From Cladophialophora immunda (lineage: Eukaryota; Ascomycota; Eurotiomycetes; Chaetothyriales; Herpotrichiellaceae): DNA of 64,000 nucleotides. The stretch is taken from assembly GCF_000835495.1 (NCBI RefSeq), contig NW_015622541.1, positions 1,860,001 through 1,924,000 on the forward strand, in the 5' to 3' direction. This document shows positions 21,220 to 33,700 of the stretch, one piece after another; within the stretch, counting starts at the first letter, position 1, and each line of letters starts with the position of its first letter. Under the pieces are notes generated by a model. That model saw only the letters and a program-made list of their open reading frames with translations. It made no database searches and had not been told where the DNA came from. A program made the position numbers and the translations under genes.

Positions 21220-23255
21220 ATGGGCAGCCGCAATAAACAGGCATTGCAGGACCGTCGTAAAGGAGAGCTGGTGAGGAGGTCTCAACCCACGAATCACTTC
21301 AATTTCTAACGTGGCGCCAGGCGCTCTCCGATTTCGCGGATTATGTGGAACGACAACAGGCAAAGACCCGCATTCAGCATCCCGATTCCGTTGCTGGCGA
21401 CAGCGGTTACGGTACCGGCGCTGCCTCGTCCGTCACCGAAGACCATGCAGAGCTCGAGATCCTCGATCAATTAGAACTCTCTGATAGTCCAAGCCGGGCA
21501 AAGCTAAAAGAGTGGCTGCTTGATACCTCTGATGATGCAGCTGCGACACTTCAGGAATTGTCGGGGCTTGTACAGTCCAGGATAGACGAGGGCCATGGCG
21601 AGGCACTCTTCGATCTGGGACTCGAGGATAGCGGCGACTCAATGGGATTCACGAAAGAAGACTGGGACTTGGCTATGAAACGTATCAATGAAGCTGCCGG
21701 TATGCTCAACGCTGCGGTCAACGTCCTTCTGACCTACAATGTGGGTGGCGACAAGGAGGCTCGTTCCAAAACGACAAACGACCACTCCAGCCACGGCAAA
21801 CTCCTCATTCGACAGACTCCAGCAACGGCTGAAGAGGTCATCGAGACTCGAATAGCGGTGGTAGGTAACGTCGATGCGGGCAAGTCGACCATGTTGGGCG
21901 TCCTTGTCAAGGGGAACCTGGACGACGGCCGTGGTAAAGCTCGTGTTAACCTGTTCCGTCACAAGCATGAGATTGAATCCGGCCGAACGTCATCTGTCGG
22001 GATGGAGATTATGGGCTTTGACACTCATGGTGGTGTTGTCACCTCCACTGTGCCAGGTCGCAAACTCACCTGGGCGGAGATCGGGACTCGGTCAGCAAAG
22101 GTCATCACATTTACTGACCTGGCAGGACACGAGCGATATCTTCGGACTACTGTTTTTGGCCTCCTCTCTTCTGCACCGAACTACTGCCTGCTCATGGTGG
22201 CAGCCAACAATGGTCTCATTGGTATGTCGAAGGAGCACCTTGGCCTGGCACTGGCTTTGAACGTCCCTGTCATGGTTGTCATTACCAAGATCGACATCTG
22301 CCCTCCCCAGATTCTCGAACAGACGATCACGCAGCTAACAAGGATTCTAAAATCACCCGGAGCGCGCAAAATCCCAGTCTTCATCAAGACATACGAAGAA
22401 ACTGTTCTGACTGCCACACAATTTGTGTCCCAGCGGATTTGCCCAATATTTCAAGTCTCGAATGTCACCGGGGAATGCCTGGACCTCGTTCGTACTTTCC
22501 TCAATATTCTTCCACATCATGGTCATTACGACGACAAGGCGCCTTTCGAGTTCCATATCAACGACACTTTCTCGGTCCCCTTTGTGGGCACAGTCGTGTC
22601 GGGAGTTGTGAAATCCGGAATGATTCACGCAGGAGACACTGTTCTCGTCGGACCAGACTCGCTCGGACAATTCCAGACTACAAACATCCGATCCATTGAG
22701 CGGAAACGAATACAGGTGCCGGTCTGTAGCGCTGGTCAATCCGCCTCTCTTGCTCTGAGAAGGATACGAAAGAAAGAAGTGCGTAAAGGCATGGTTGTAC
22801 TCCCGAAAATCGAAGGTCCACCGCCAAAGGTGTACCGTGAATTTGTCGCCGAGGTTTTGATTCTGTCCCACCCTACAACCATACGACCAAAATACCAAGC
22901 AATGCTCCATGTAGGACCTATAAGCCAGACCTGCGCCATCATTGAGATTGATCGCGAGTACATTCGCACTGGAGATCGAGCCACGGTCGCATTTCGATTT
23001 GTGCAGCGGCCCGAGTTTCTTGCAGTGGGGGATAAAATACTATTCCGTGAGGGAAAGACCAAAGGCCTGGGGATTGTCAAGTCCTTGGAATACGAGGAAG
23101 GGTCATTGCGCAAACAGGCGCAGCAGGACGTGCAAGGGTCGTCAAAGGAGGAGGAGTCAAAAGACAAGCCGAAGGCGGAGGAGAAAGTGAACGTAACCTC
23201 AAAGATTTCGGCATCGACGGCGGGATCAGCAACGAGCGAAAGGCGAAATAAGTAG
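21220..23255 (+). CDS. GTPBP1/GTPBP2-type translational GTPase
   Basis: Two exons, 21220-21270 and 21321-23255, with a 50-nt intron; 661 aa. Exon 1 (MGSRNKQALQDRRKGEL) gives an ATG; the long second frame alone begins only at a GTG codon. EF-Tu-like G domain: G1 GNVDAGKST (about residue 199), G3 DLAGHERY (about 283), G4 TKID (about 338). G1 and G3 differ from EF1A (NVDAGKS, DLAGHE) in the way typical of GTPBP1/2. Beta-barrel domains 2 and 3 follow, then a Lys/Ser tail. Animal GTPBP1/2 act in ribosome stalling relief and exosome-linked mRNA decay; the fungal role is inferred. A charged helical N-terminal region (1-190) precedes the G domain. Confidence 0.87.
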
Positions 23256-23600
23256 CGAGGAGCATAGGCGTCTATGGCAGTGGGGGACTGCTCATGAACA
23301 ACACTATGGAATGAGCTGGGAATTCTGTCAACATACATGTATTGTTTAAGCTAATGTCAATTTATCCTGTCGAGGAAACGCTCTGCGCAGCATCTTGATA
23401 AGGATATTACAGTGCGCCCTAGAGGGTTTATGGGGGTCCTGCTAACGAACGAACAGGTAGTACCGGGTAGATATATAGCCCTCGAAAGGCTGACGCTCCG
23501 CCAATCAGCAAGCGTCCCTTCGGCGGACAGCCTTGTGGGGAGCTAGTGCGAAGTCACCAATCTCCAAAGCCCCCAATCTCGAGCTTCTGTCAAATTCATA
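23256..23600. other. intergenic, no gene seen
   Basis: 345 bp between co-directional genes. GTPase 3' end and promoter of the membrane protein gene. Confidence 0.5.
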
Positions 23601-24540
23601 ATGTCGCAGCAGGCACGACGACGGCCTGTCCCAGGAAAGCGTGAGCAGATCAAAGGAGGAATCGGGAACAGCAGCGGTGCTCGGAATCCCAGTGGACAGG
23701 ATCAACGAGAAGGCGAGAGAGAAGCAGCCGGCGCGGCCGTCGAGATGGATCAATCCCCAATCATCCGCGCACTGCGACAGCAGCCCGTTTGGATTGTGCT
23801 GGCCGTCTCAAGTGGAGCGTGTGCGGCGTTCAACGGTGTATTTGCAAAGCTGTACGTCTACGAGTCCCCGGGCCTCGAATCCCCCAGATTCTCTATTCGG
23901 AGCCTGACAACTTCCCCATCCCCCCCTCGCTCCTCAATGGAACCACCATTTCCCTTGTCCCTACCACGATGTCCTCGACTCCCTCCACAGTGCCAATGAC
24001 TAACCGGGCTCTCTGTCCCGCCAAATAAACAGAACAACAACGTCTCTCACATCGAACCTGTCCTCCTCCATCGCCACCTTCCTCTCTCTATCCCCTAGCA
24101 ATCGCTTCATCGACCTTGCCGTCCGGGGCACCTTCTTCCTCCTCAACCTCCTCTTCAACGCTCTGATGTGGGCTCTTTTCACCTCCGCCCTGACCCGCGC
24201 GGAGTCAACCACGCGCGTCAGCATCGTCAACGTCTCCGCCAACTTTGTCATCACCGCCGTGCTGGGTGCGTTGATCTTCGGGGAGAAGCTGGGCGGGATG
24301 TGGTGGGTGGGCGCGGGCATGTTGGCCGTGGGCAATGTCGTGATCGGAAGGCGCGAGGAGGGCGGGAAGCCAGGCGGGAATATAGGCCTGGACGAGACGA
24401 GGGAGGAGGCAGAGCGCCTCATGGGCAGAGAACAAGAAAGAGGCGGCCCCGCGCAGGGGGACCTGGTAGAGTTAGATGACAGCCTCGGAGAAGCGCAGGG
24501 GAGACTGAGGAAGGGAGAAGAGGTGGATGATCCGATTTGA
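23601..24540 (+). CDS. Small multi-pass membrane protein, TMEM42/DMT (EamA-like)
   Basis: Exons 23601-23851 and 24033-24540 (181-nt intron, GTACGT...AACAG); 252 aa. The splice yields FAKLTTTSLTS, which continues the first helix motif smoothly. Four hydrophobic helices follow a basic/polar N-terminus: WIVLAVSSGACAAFNGVFAK; FFLLNLLFNALMWALFTSAL; VSIVNVSANFVITAVLGALI; and WWVGAGMLAVGNVVI. The pattern (SNGxxAK motif, last helix pair with GE between) is that of half-size DMT/EamA transporters such as TMEM42. Substrate unknown. The C-terminal 70 residues are acidic and cytosolic by charge. Confidence 0.82.
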
Positions 24541-24559
24541 GGCCTCCGAGAGAATGCGT

Positions 24560-24606
24560 CTCATCCTCATCCTCATCCTCATCCTCATCCTCACCCTCAC
24601 CCTCTT
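24560..24606 (+). repeat. (CTCATC)n / (CTCACC)n microsatellite
   Basis: About eight tandem hexamers directly after the TMEM42-like stop codon, six CTCATC then CTCACC variants. Non-coding; likely length-polymorphic. Confidence 0.9.
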
Positions 24607-27600
24607 CCTACCGCCCTTCGTCGCGCGCGGCGCGGGAAAATTCTGATAGTCCCAAGTAGTCGGACTCTTACGGACACGAAACAACGGCAACGGATTCCAT
24701 GATCGTGGAGTGTCGACTTATGCGCAACTCGACATGACACCCATCTCTGACGGAGGTGGCCGAGAATGTCTCGACGCGAGGACTGCCGGAGCTCTACTTG
24801 TACAAGCACAGAGTGTTTGCGATCACAATGTTTCTCGCAAACGGACAATATTCCGTTGTGCTTGGGGCGGCCGGACCCGGGCAAGGAGAAGTTGTTTCCG
24901 TGGTCCAGATCTACAAGCAGAGATGAACCTGGATCACCTTCAAACCGCCATCGAACATGCCACCATAACCCGCTTCCGCAACACAGACATCAAACTTCCA
25001 GGCGATCAGGGCCGGCACAATGTATCCAAGTAGCTATACGGCGCGGCTGCTGGGTTGATCAGGAGATACAGCTCCCAGATGGGTGCTGCGGTCGGCATTT
25101 GGTAGCGTCATGGTGTGTCACCTTTTACATTGTCAGGCTACTGGTCACATTTTTGGAGTATGAAGCGTTACCGTCGCTCTCACGCCACGGCGGGATCCTC
25201 GCCTTTACCGCGCGAAATCCCACCCTTTCGTCATCAAGGTGATGCGGACGGTCGAGATCTACCAGCTATACTCCGGCGTCAAAGGTTCCGAAGTTCCTAG
25301 ACGGTATCATATAGAGACGTTGGTTCCGTGGGTGTGCAGGGTTTCCGCTCGGGCCAATTTGTGGCTCCTGACTGTCACCTGTGAGGCTGCCAGACGGAGC
25401 ACTTCTGTACTTGTACTTTTGCAATGAGGTATAGAGAGCTATTTCTGATATCCATACCTTGTCAAATGATCTTTTTACGTAGCTAGAAGGGATCGGAATC
25501 CCTGCGTCTCAACACCTCCCAGCGTAATTTGTAGTCCGCCATGCACAATGCGGAGAGATCTGCTGTCAGGCTGTGTTGCAGTACAGTCTCAGTGTCCCCC
25601 AACTTGATTTTCCAAAGGTATACGAGCAGTCAATTACACGTGTGTCATTCATTGTCCACGAGCGCCCTGCGTTGAATGGAAACAAGTAGAGACAAGGGAA
25701 ACGTGGTATCGTATCACAACTCACTCTATTTGGTAGCCCACGGTGAGTGTGCGGAATACCAAAAGCACCGTCGCTCGGCACCTGTACTTGGTGTTCCGCG
25801 AGTGCTTGAGCAGTCAAGACCGGCCCAGTCCTTCTCGCCGATGAGGAGCCGCAGCAGATAGAGCTTCGGCGGCATAATTTCACGGCGTGGAACGGCCAGG
25901 TACCGCAACTCGAAGCTTCGGAAGCGCTCCTGTTGCGCATGGCGTTCCGCCTTCGTCGGACGATGTTGGAAGTCTCTCTGTCATTTTCGTTGGATCAACT
26001 TGTACACATGAGTGCTGACTGTTGCCGGCACCTGTACAAGTACTTCATGTGACTGGTCTCCTGACGGAGCAGGAATACCGGGGCCTGAGCAGCAAGGTAC
26101 CTCGTGTTCACACATTCGAGGAATCGGCAATTGTCCACGGGCACCATGCAAGAGACGCCCCTAAAAGGCCTAAGCTCTTGAACACTGAGAGGGAATTCTC
26201 GGATCCCATCTCCATGTGCCGGCTAAGCATGAGAAACGGTAGCCTCGTCGGGGTTGACCGATCTAAACTTGCATCACTTAAGCGAGATATGCGTGCTTAA
26301 CGATGTTGTTCAGTGGAGATGGGAAAAGTCATCTTCAGCCCTATGTATCGATCGAATGGAACAGGTGAAGCGGATGCAGCATGGGATTTAACAATGACAA
26401 AAGAAGATCAGAAGCTTACATCTATACGAGGAGGTAGAACTGGACTGGCGTCTGCTAGCATGAGTAAAGCTCCGTAAGGGATATCAGGCAAGGTCGGTCG
26501 ACGCATTCAACAAATCCCGAATTGACCTCTTGCCATCTGGCTGTCGCGTCCAAGGTGCAACTGATGTTGGGCGTCGATGCAGACTAGGAGAAGAGACGGA
26601 GTACTCTCGGAAACCACATGATAGGTCACTAAAGAAATCGTGTTCCGGGTATGGACACTCGGTAACCTCGTACACGATTATGAGAGCAAAAGGCTCCCTG
26701 TGCCGTAACAGCTGGGGTAACGTGCTGCTTGGGATGAGGGAGTTTCTGGAAAGCGAGCGGAAGCAATAGCCGGGAGGGGAAAATCCTTGATCCGACCGAT
26801 TTAATCCGCTGCTTTTCCGCTCAATGTGTTGCCTCATGAGCGTCAATGGCGCAAATGGGAGCTTCAGATAGGCGGACGGGCACCCACATCTCAGGGGTTG
26901 ATTGGACTTCCTCCTGCGCCCGACACCCTCGCAGCGTCACCAGCGTCATGGCGTTTGCTTTGCTCAGCGTGCAGTGCCCAGTGGAACGTTGGTTTCGAGG
27001 TCCAGACTGGCTGAATCTGACAGCAGAGCGCATACCTCAACACCAACTCTTCTTGGGTATACGAGGGAGACGGACAAAGGAGGACAAACATTTCTCTGCT
27101 GCCGACAACCGAGCTCTTGGGTGAGGTAATAGCGAAAGTATCTCTTATGTGCGTAGGGGTGCTCCGTAGGGCGCACCGAGTGCGTCTCCGTAGAGGTTCT
27201 TAGACAGGAGGAGATGAGGTCGGCTGTTGAGGCGCATTGGGTGTGGGGTATCTGCGTATGGTCGCTGAGACACCCTTAGTATCACACGACAAAGGGCAAG
27301 TCGTTCGTAGAAAGGACTGTTTAGGGGGTGTGTCGGTTTAGAAACATGGAGGAATGCCCAAACCATCGTCTCCGCAGTACGGAGTAAATTGTTTTCGGGT
27401 CAAGTGGTTCGACCACTCCAGGCACAGATGGCACAAATCGAGGCCGGAGATGCAGAGCTTTCGCTGATCTGCAAGGGCCAGACGCTTCGTAGAGCAGCTT
27501 TCACATCGGCCGAAATAGCCCATGCGACGCGAGAAGGGTCCAAGAAGGAACAGACAGGACGAACGTCAAGCGGATTGGGTAACACGAGGCATGGATGGAG

Positions 27601-28290
27601 ATGATTCGTGCAACGGTTGGTGGTGGGATGAGGAGGGACAGACGAGGAGGGAGCGATTTGCGCCTTCTTCCCACATCCCAGCCATGGGACGAGGGGCGCA
27701 GGGCATGCAGCTGGGCACCCTCAGTCGTCGCCATACCCGGCTGGTATGTAGCTTCCAGGCCAAGTCTGGGGAGGGGGCGGTGGAAGGACGAACCACGAGG
27801 GATGAAGGCAGGGAGGAGGCAGGGCGCAGGCGATTCGTGCAGAAAGCGCTCGTCCCTAGGCTGGAAGAGATTAGCGGGACTGGTGTGCATTGTGGGCGAG
27901 GGGCGGGTCAGGATCGAAACAACACGGCCACCCCAGAGACGGTGTGTGGTCACTGGTCAGTCCCTGTGCTCAGAACTACGCAGCCAGAACCGGGGCGGAC
28001 TGAGGGCTGCGTGCAGAGCGTTGGGCTATTCCGAGCCTGTGGAGTCGGGCAGAGGCAAATTTCATGGCTGTCCCCGGCAAATTGAAGCCCTCGTCGTGGA
28101 CTAGGGCGCATTAGTCGGCGACGCCTTGACGTTTTAGCAGCGAATGGCTGGCAGCGCTGCAGGCACCACCAACTGCGACAAAGCGGGTCTCGTGCCCAAG
28201 TTTGTCCTGCACTTTCAACTAGCCCTTGGTGGTGCTGGCCGCCCTGATATTTCCCGCCCTCGCCGGCTTCCTGCGCTGGTCTTCTTGGTC
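24607..28290. other. gene-poor region
   Basis: 3.7 kb with only short frames on both strands, none with conserved motifs or a plausible spliced model. Scattered GTACTTGTAC/CCTGTAC-like words occur (near 24795, 25410, 25780, 26030). Base composition is not AT-skewed, so there is no strong sign of RIP. It may be old, decayed sequence or a large regulatory interval. Confidence 0.45.
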
Positions 28291-28760
28291 CTCCCACCCC
28301 TCTGGCCTCTCACCTCTCACCTCTCCCGATTTCTGCCTTTTTCTCGCCTTCTCGCCTTCCCTCCCTCCACCGCCTGTTTGGCCAGCCTAGTTCGCAAATC
28401 GACCATACATCACCATCCCACCGCTGCTTTCCATCTCACCTACACTACCATTATCTACCACCTGCCACCCACTCTCGTCCTCCCTTCAGCCTTTTCCTCT
28501 CACGCCTTATTCCTACTTCTCCCATCGACGCCTGTTCCCCCAAACATTCTTGCCAACCAAGATCTGTGCAGCATAGACCCTCTGTCGCTTGTTCCAAGAG
28601 GTTCCTGATTGAATCAGCTGACACCCATTGTTTTTTTGCCACTGTTTGCCTCCTAGCTGGCATCCCTCTCGACACTACAACTGTACCGCTACATTCCCGT
28701 CCTAGACCTCTCTGTGTCCTTCCCGGTCGTCCTCAGCTGCAAATCGGATCCCACTGCATC
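28291..28760 (+). promoter_or_regulatory. long pyrimidine-rich 5' leader
   Basis: nt 28300-28560 is strongly C/T-rich on the sense strand and leads into the gene at 28761. Such CT tracts mark transcription starts in filamentous fungi. Upstream ATGs exist, so translation of the main frame may be controlled by uORFs (inference). Confidence 0.5.
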
Positions 28761-29417
28761 ATGTCGACCTTCTACTACACTGCCCATCAACAACACCAAG
28801 CCACCAATCCGCAGCCTATGCCCCAGACACATAGCCACCATGGCCGGTCTCGACGGGCACCCCGGTTGTCGGCCGCCCAAAACTCCCATCGGCAGTTCCG
28901 TGCCCCCAAGGTGATCAAAGAGATTGTTGTCACGGAGCCTCCAAGCATCACTGCATACCGGGCCCGGTTCGAGGCAGGACGTTCGTTCGACCTGGACGAC
29001 GATCTAGAGTTCTGCCCAAACCTCTTGACATTGGATGAGGTTTGTGGCGAGCCACTCTCCACAACTTCATGTCTTACTGACTTCTTCGCAAAGCGTCAGT
29101 CGGTAACGTCAGGCTCATCGGATCGCTCGTCGCTGTCGAGTGGCTCCCCGAATTCCTCTCCTCTCCAGTCCCAGATACAACCTCAACAAATAACACCCGC
29201 CTTGTCCATTTCCTCTGCCGCCACGTCTGCGTACATGTCCCCGCCGAGCTTCGCTGGCCACCACAGCAGCCTCAAAATCCATCAACCCTCGGCGATCCGT
29301 TCTCGCAACAACGCCATCCCGATTGTGAATCCCTCCACCGGCAACCGCATCGCGAGCCCACCGTCATCCATCTCGCCAGGTATGATGCAGCAGACAACTG
29401 CCGCCCGCCGGTGGTAA
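28761..29417 (+). CDS. Conserved fungal protein of unknown function (RSFDLDDDLEFCP motif)
   Basis: 218 aa from the ATG at 28761; the frame is open upstream to 28566 but that part looks like leader. There are three visible parts. The first is a His/Gln-rich start followed by a basic stretch RRAPRLSAAQNSHRQFRAPK. The second is a core ITAYRARFEAGRSFDLDDD then LEFCPNLLT. The third is a Ser-rich disordered tail with short motifs IPIVNPSTGNRI and SPPSSISPGMMQ, ending AARRW. I recall a family with this layout in Eurotiomycetes, without a known function. No enzyme motif or membrane segment. Its long leader suggests a regulated, non-housekeeping gene. Confidence 0.75.
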   Translation: MSTFYYTAHQQHQATNPQPMPQTHSHHGRSRRAPRLSAAQNSHRQFRAPKVIKEIVVTEPPSITAYRARFEAGRSFDLDDDLEFCPNLLTLDEVCGEPLSTTSCLTDFFAKRQSVTSGSSDRSSLSSGSPNSSPLQSQIQPQQITPALSISSAATSAYMSPPSFAGHHSSLKIHQPSAIRSRNNAIPIVNPSTGNRIASPPSSISPGMMQQTTAARRW

Positions 29418-30747
29418 GAGGGTCTCTGTTCTTGGAGTGCTCTCCCTCCGTGCTTGTTGTCGTTGTGTCGCTGTATTCGTTCTGGTCGGTGTTATGATGT
29501 GTCGCTCGCCTTTGTGCTTTCCGGTGCCTGACAACCCCCCTCTCGCCCTACCTCAACTTCTCCACCTCCCCTTTGATTTGTACATATGTATCTCACGACG
29601 AGGAAAAATTTTGTTCATTATACTACGAGCGGAAAGGCATAGCGATTCGACGAAGTTGACATCATGATACCAACTATTTGTGTGGAAGATAGGATCAACA
29701 GGGAGTACGGTGGTACAGCGATTTCAAAGACGAACTTGATTTTAGCATGGAGTTTCCCGAGCATATCCAAGGTCAAGAGGATCATGATAGACAACGATCA
29801 TCATCACATTGGCGGTTCTCATTTACATGTGGATTTACGGGAGTTTTGCACATTCGGGACCTTTGGGGGAGGAAATGACAGATGAGAAAACATAAAAGAT
29901 ACCAGATGGGTTGATGTGGGTTTCCTGGTTGGGTATGTTGGTTCCACAAAGGATGGAACAAATGCACATCTCACGGTTGACGGCTGGCTTAAAACGATAT
30001 CGGACTTTTCATGGGCCACATTCTTGTCCAGCACAACGGTCGGTGGGGATATCCGCCGTTATGAGATGTATTTCTAGTTAATAGAAAGCTGAAAATTTCA
30101 TGAGTATTGGGTTCTGTTCTGAAAGATCCGATTTCATTGTCAAGTCTTTACCGGTATTCGTTCGCGAGGCACCCGTTGGCATCGCTATACGTTGTTCGTC
30201 TCTCCACGCAGCGTTGGCTACCTACGTACGAGGTCCTCGGTACCTGGATTGAAGAAGCTCATGCATAGCCTCGATCTTGTTTTCATAGTTCAGCTCTGCA
30301 AGGTACCAAACGCATGTTGACTCATCACTGCTATTCGGCGTACGTTCACCGGTGGCAGTGCAGATAAGTCGTCTTGCGAGCACAAATCGAACAATTGGTC
30401 AGATTCGACATGGGGTGATTAGGCGGACATCCCTCAGTGGGGTGGTAGATGTGGCTTGTACCCAGCATTGTGCTCAGTCCAACTCCTGTGTACTGGATGC
30501 CCGTACCCCTCTCAACTGTCCCGCCTTATAAGGTCAACTCCTTGTGCATTGGGGAGTGTGAGGGCGACATACCTTTAGCTAGTGATATGCCTTTCAGCGG
30601 TGAATCGAGCTCAGAGTGAAGGCCCGAGAAGCAGGTCAAAGTCCATCTTGGCGTTGACGTTCTTCGTCCACGATCAACCCCAATTCCACCGCCTTTTGGG
30701 CTGCAGAAACATCAGCGACCTCATTGCAAACGACACATCATTGCACT
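29418..30747. other. intergenic, HET-C promoter side
   Basis: 1.3 kb between co-directional genes. A TATAAG element lies at about 30527-30532, 220 nt before the HET-C ATG. A cluster of TACGTACGAGG/CTCGGTACC words lies near 30223-30247. No gene seen. Confidence 0.5.
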
Positions 30748-33700
30748 ATGGCTCTATTCGCACGGAATGTCCTGCTATGTCTTCTGCTGGGCTTGATATT
30801 GTTCACCCTCCAAGCCCACGCATTTGGTGCTGGCAGTGCGTGCCCCAAAGAGATATCTGCTTGAAGCCCTAACTGACATGTGCAATAGATATTGCCTCTA
30901 TATCTGCTGTAGAGGGCAAGAACTGGCGCCATGGCGATATTGAAGACGTATTGAAGACCGTAGCATGCATCCGTCATCACAAATGGAATTCGATGATGAT
31001 CAAGCGTGTCTACTTTGGGTATGCCTGTGCTCTGTCAGGTGTAAACTACGCAAGGCTAACCGCCCGTTTCTAGGAATTGGCTTCGGGACTACTCTCAAGC
31101 TATGGATACCGGAGCTTTGAAGAAAGCGCAGCCGGAGACCATTCGCATCTTGGTCTGGCTGTTATCGTTCCTCGGGTTCGGTTATGCTACGGCAGAGTTC
31201 GAGGTCACTTCGGAGCGCTTGGGGGTATATCGACCTGAAGAGCACATCGAGTGCGTTGTTTCCTTTCGTTGTGGCTAACAACAATCGCTAACAGGGTCGT
31301 CAGCAACCCCAAAGATTACAATGACAACGAGGACGCTCGAAAGTACGATGTCCGCCTCCGGGCCCCTGTTCGGGACATTGAACTACAAATCGATATGGAG
31401 ACTGGTATGAAGAACTATATTGCCAATGGGAAAGGTGACTGGGCTACCAGTGCGGCTTTCGTCAAGTACAGCTTTGAACGCAGTATCCACCACGGTCGTC
31501 TGTATACCAATGGCCACGGATTCTTCAAAGGGAAAGATGAAGATCTCGCTGAGGCTCTGAGATGCCTCGGACAAGGCTTGCACACACTGGAAGATTTTGG
31601 TGCCCACACAAACTACGTTGAACTTGTACTGCGAGAGATGGGCTTCCACAATGTGTTCCCGCATGTTGGGACCGCCACCGCCATAAATCTGCGTGGAAAG
31701 CACGTTTTCCCCCTTGTCACGGGCACTTTCGGAATGGTTGATTTCTATCACTCGGTCCTCGGAGAGGCAACCGACCATTTCACCCAGAGTGAAGTCAACG
31801 AGATGGACAACGCTCTCGGCACTGCTCAGCAAGCGGCGCAGTCCTCTAATCCCTTGATGACTTTGGTCAAGCTTCTCTCCAAGGTCCCAGGGACCAAAGG
31901 TCTCTGCGATGAGGCCGAACAGCTTCAAGCAAGCTCTCAAGCTCAAGCACGTGCCAATCAACAAGAAGGGTATGGGGCGCAGGGGGGATACCGTGGAGTA
32001 GAGAACTATGGAGAGACTTCAAGGGGAGTGGACGACTGGGAGAGTAGCCGGGCATCTCACCCAAGCTATTCATCGCAGCCTCAGGCGTTTGATGCAAATG
32101 CTTGGAACCAACAGTCTCAATCCGGCTATCAGCAGCATTGGGATCAGAATCCGCCTCAATACCAACAGCAACCGCAGTGGCACGATCAAGGCGTGTCGCA
32201 GGGTTTCAACAATCCACCACCTGCTCAGCATCAGCCTCAGTGGCACGAGCAAGGGATGACCCAGAATTATAGCACACATGACCAATACGGCGGTGGACAT
32301 CAGGGTTGGCAACAGCCATCGCAGGAGTCATGGCAACAGCAACCACAGCATCCGGATCCTCATACTTCACAGCCTATGCAGTCAGCTACTCCAGCACAAG
32401 TGCCGCCGCAAATATCACAATCTGGTGCGCCCTCTTCAAGCGCTCTCGAAGGGCTGCCAAACTTTGATCCTTCCAAGACGATCGCTCAGATCTATCCCAT
32501 CCTTGCATTTCGCGACAAAGTTGTTCGGACAATCAGTGGGATCATTGAAAAGATTCCGGGTCTAGAAGCGCTTGTCGACCGTATCACCGAGACTTTGACA
32601 GTGTTTATCCTCTCTCTTTTGGCACCTTTTGTACGACCAATTCTTAACGCAATCTCGAAAGCACTGCAGACGGGAAGTGAGGGCGTCCTGACTTCATCCG
32701 CAAAGCATCAATACGAGGTCTGGACGGATCCACACTCTACGGATCCCACACATTCGATGCTAAGCAAGGACCACTTCAGCAACTTGCTGAACGAACCTGC
32801 CGGTAATGTGGCGGCCGAGATTCTCAAATTCGTCGCTCCGCGAGTTCTATATGCTTGGGAACACCCCGACGTCCCAGTGCAACAGGTCATGCACGACGTC
32901 GAGAGTATATTCCATCATCCCGCCGTCAGAAACGAAGGGCTCGAAGTCCATCGGAATATGTTCGCTGCAGTAAAGAGATGGGTGGACGGCTTGCCTGACA
33001 GGGGACACAGCCTCGAGACGGTGTTGAGTTCAGACGGTGTGCGAGCAGGCAAAAATCACAAAGGCGGCGTCAATGAGCACATTCAACATTCTGCTCCAAG
33101 CACAAGCGGGGCGCATCAGACAAGTTCTGGCCCACTCGGAGGACTTGCAAGCTTCATTCCGGGCCAACAGCACCATGGCAGTGGCGGAGGCAACCAGTCG
33201 TCGTCTAACTCAGGCGCATTTGGTGGATTGGCGAACCTCATCCCTGGAGGACACCAGAGTGGCGGCCACGGGAGCAATCCTCTCGGTATGGTAGGTGATG
33301 TGCTCGGAAACTTCACGGGCCATAAACCAGCGCAGCAACACCACGGGGGAGGTGGTGGTCTGGGCAATATGCTGAGCATGGCCGATAAGCTGCCTATACC
33401 CGGCGTACACGGTGTGGCCGGCTCGTTCAACAAATACACGAAATTTATGGGCGGCTTCCCTGGAAGTGGGGCACGCGGTCTAGACGAACAGGATGTCGGA
33501 ACAAGTGGTAGTGAACTGGGGGGATCAAAAGAGCTGCACGAAGCTGCGTTGCTGGGAGACCGGTCGGCCACGGATAACAGGTCGCCCAGTCCCATGCCTA
33601 TGCAGCCACCTCCTGGATATGAGCAATATGGTCGACAAGACGCCGGTAGTTATGGATATGGCCAAGAAGGACAAGACTATCAATACCAGACTGCCTATCA

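Noticed and set aside
27522..28104. Overlapping 150-190-codon frames on both strands
   Set aside because: Three frames are open at once in GC-rich DNA, none has a domain or codon-position signal.
24607..28290. Transposon or RIP-mutated repeat
   Set aside because: No terminal repeats, reverse transcriptase or transposase motifs, and no AT-rich bias were seen.
28144..28608. 154-codon frame upstream of the gene at 28761
   Set aside because: Lies in a CT-rich leader; the Leu/Pro/Ser/His product is what such a tract would encode by chance.
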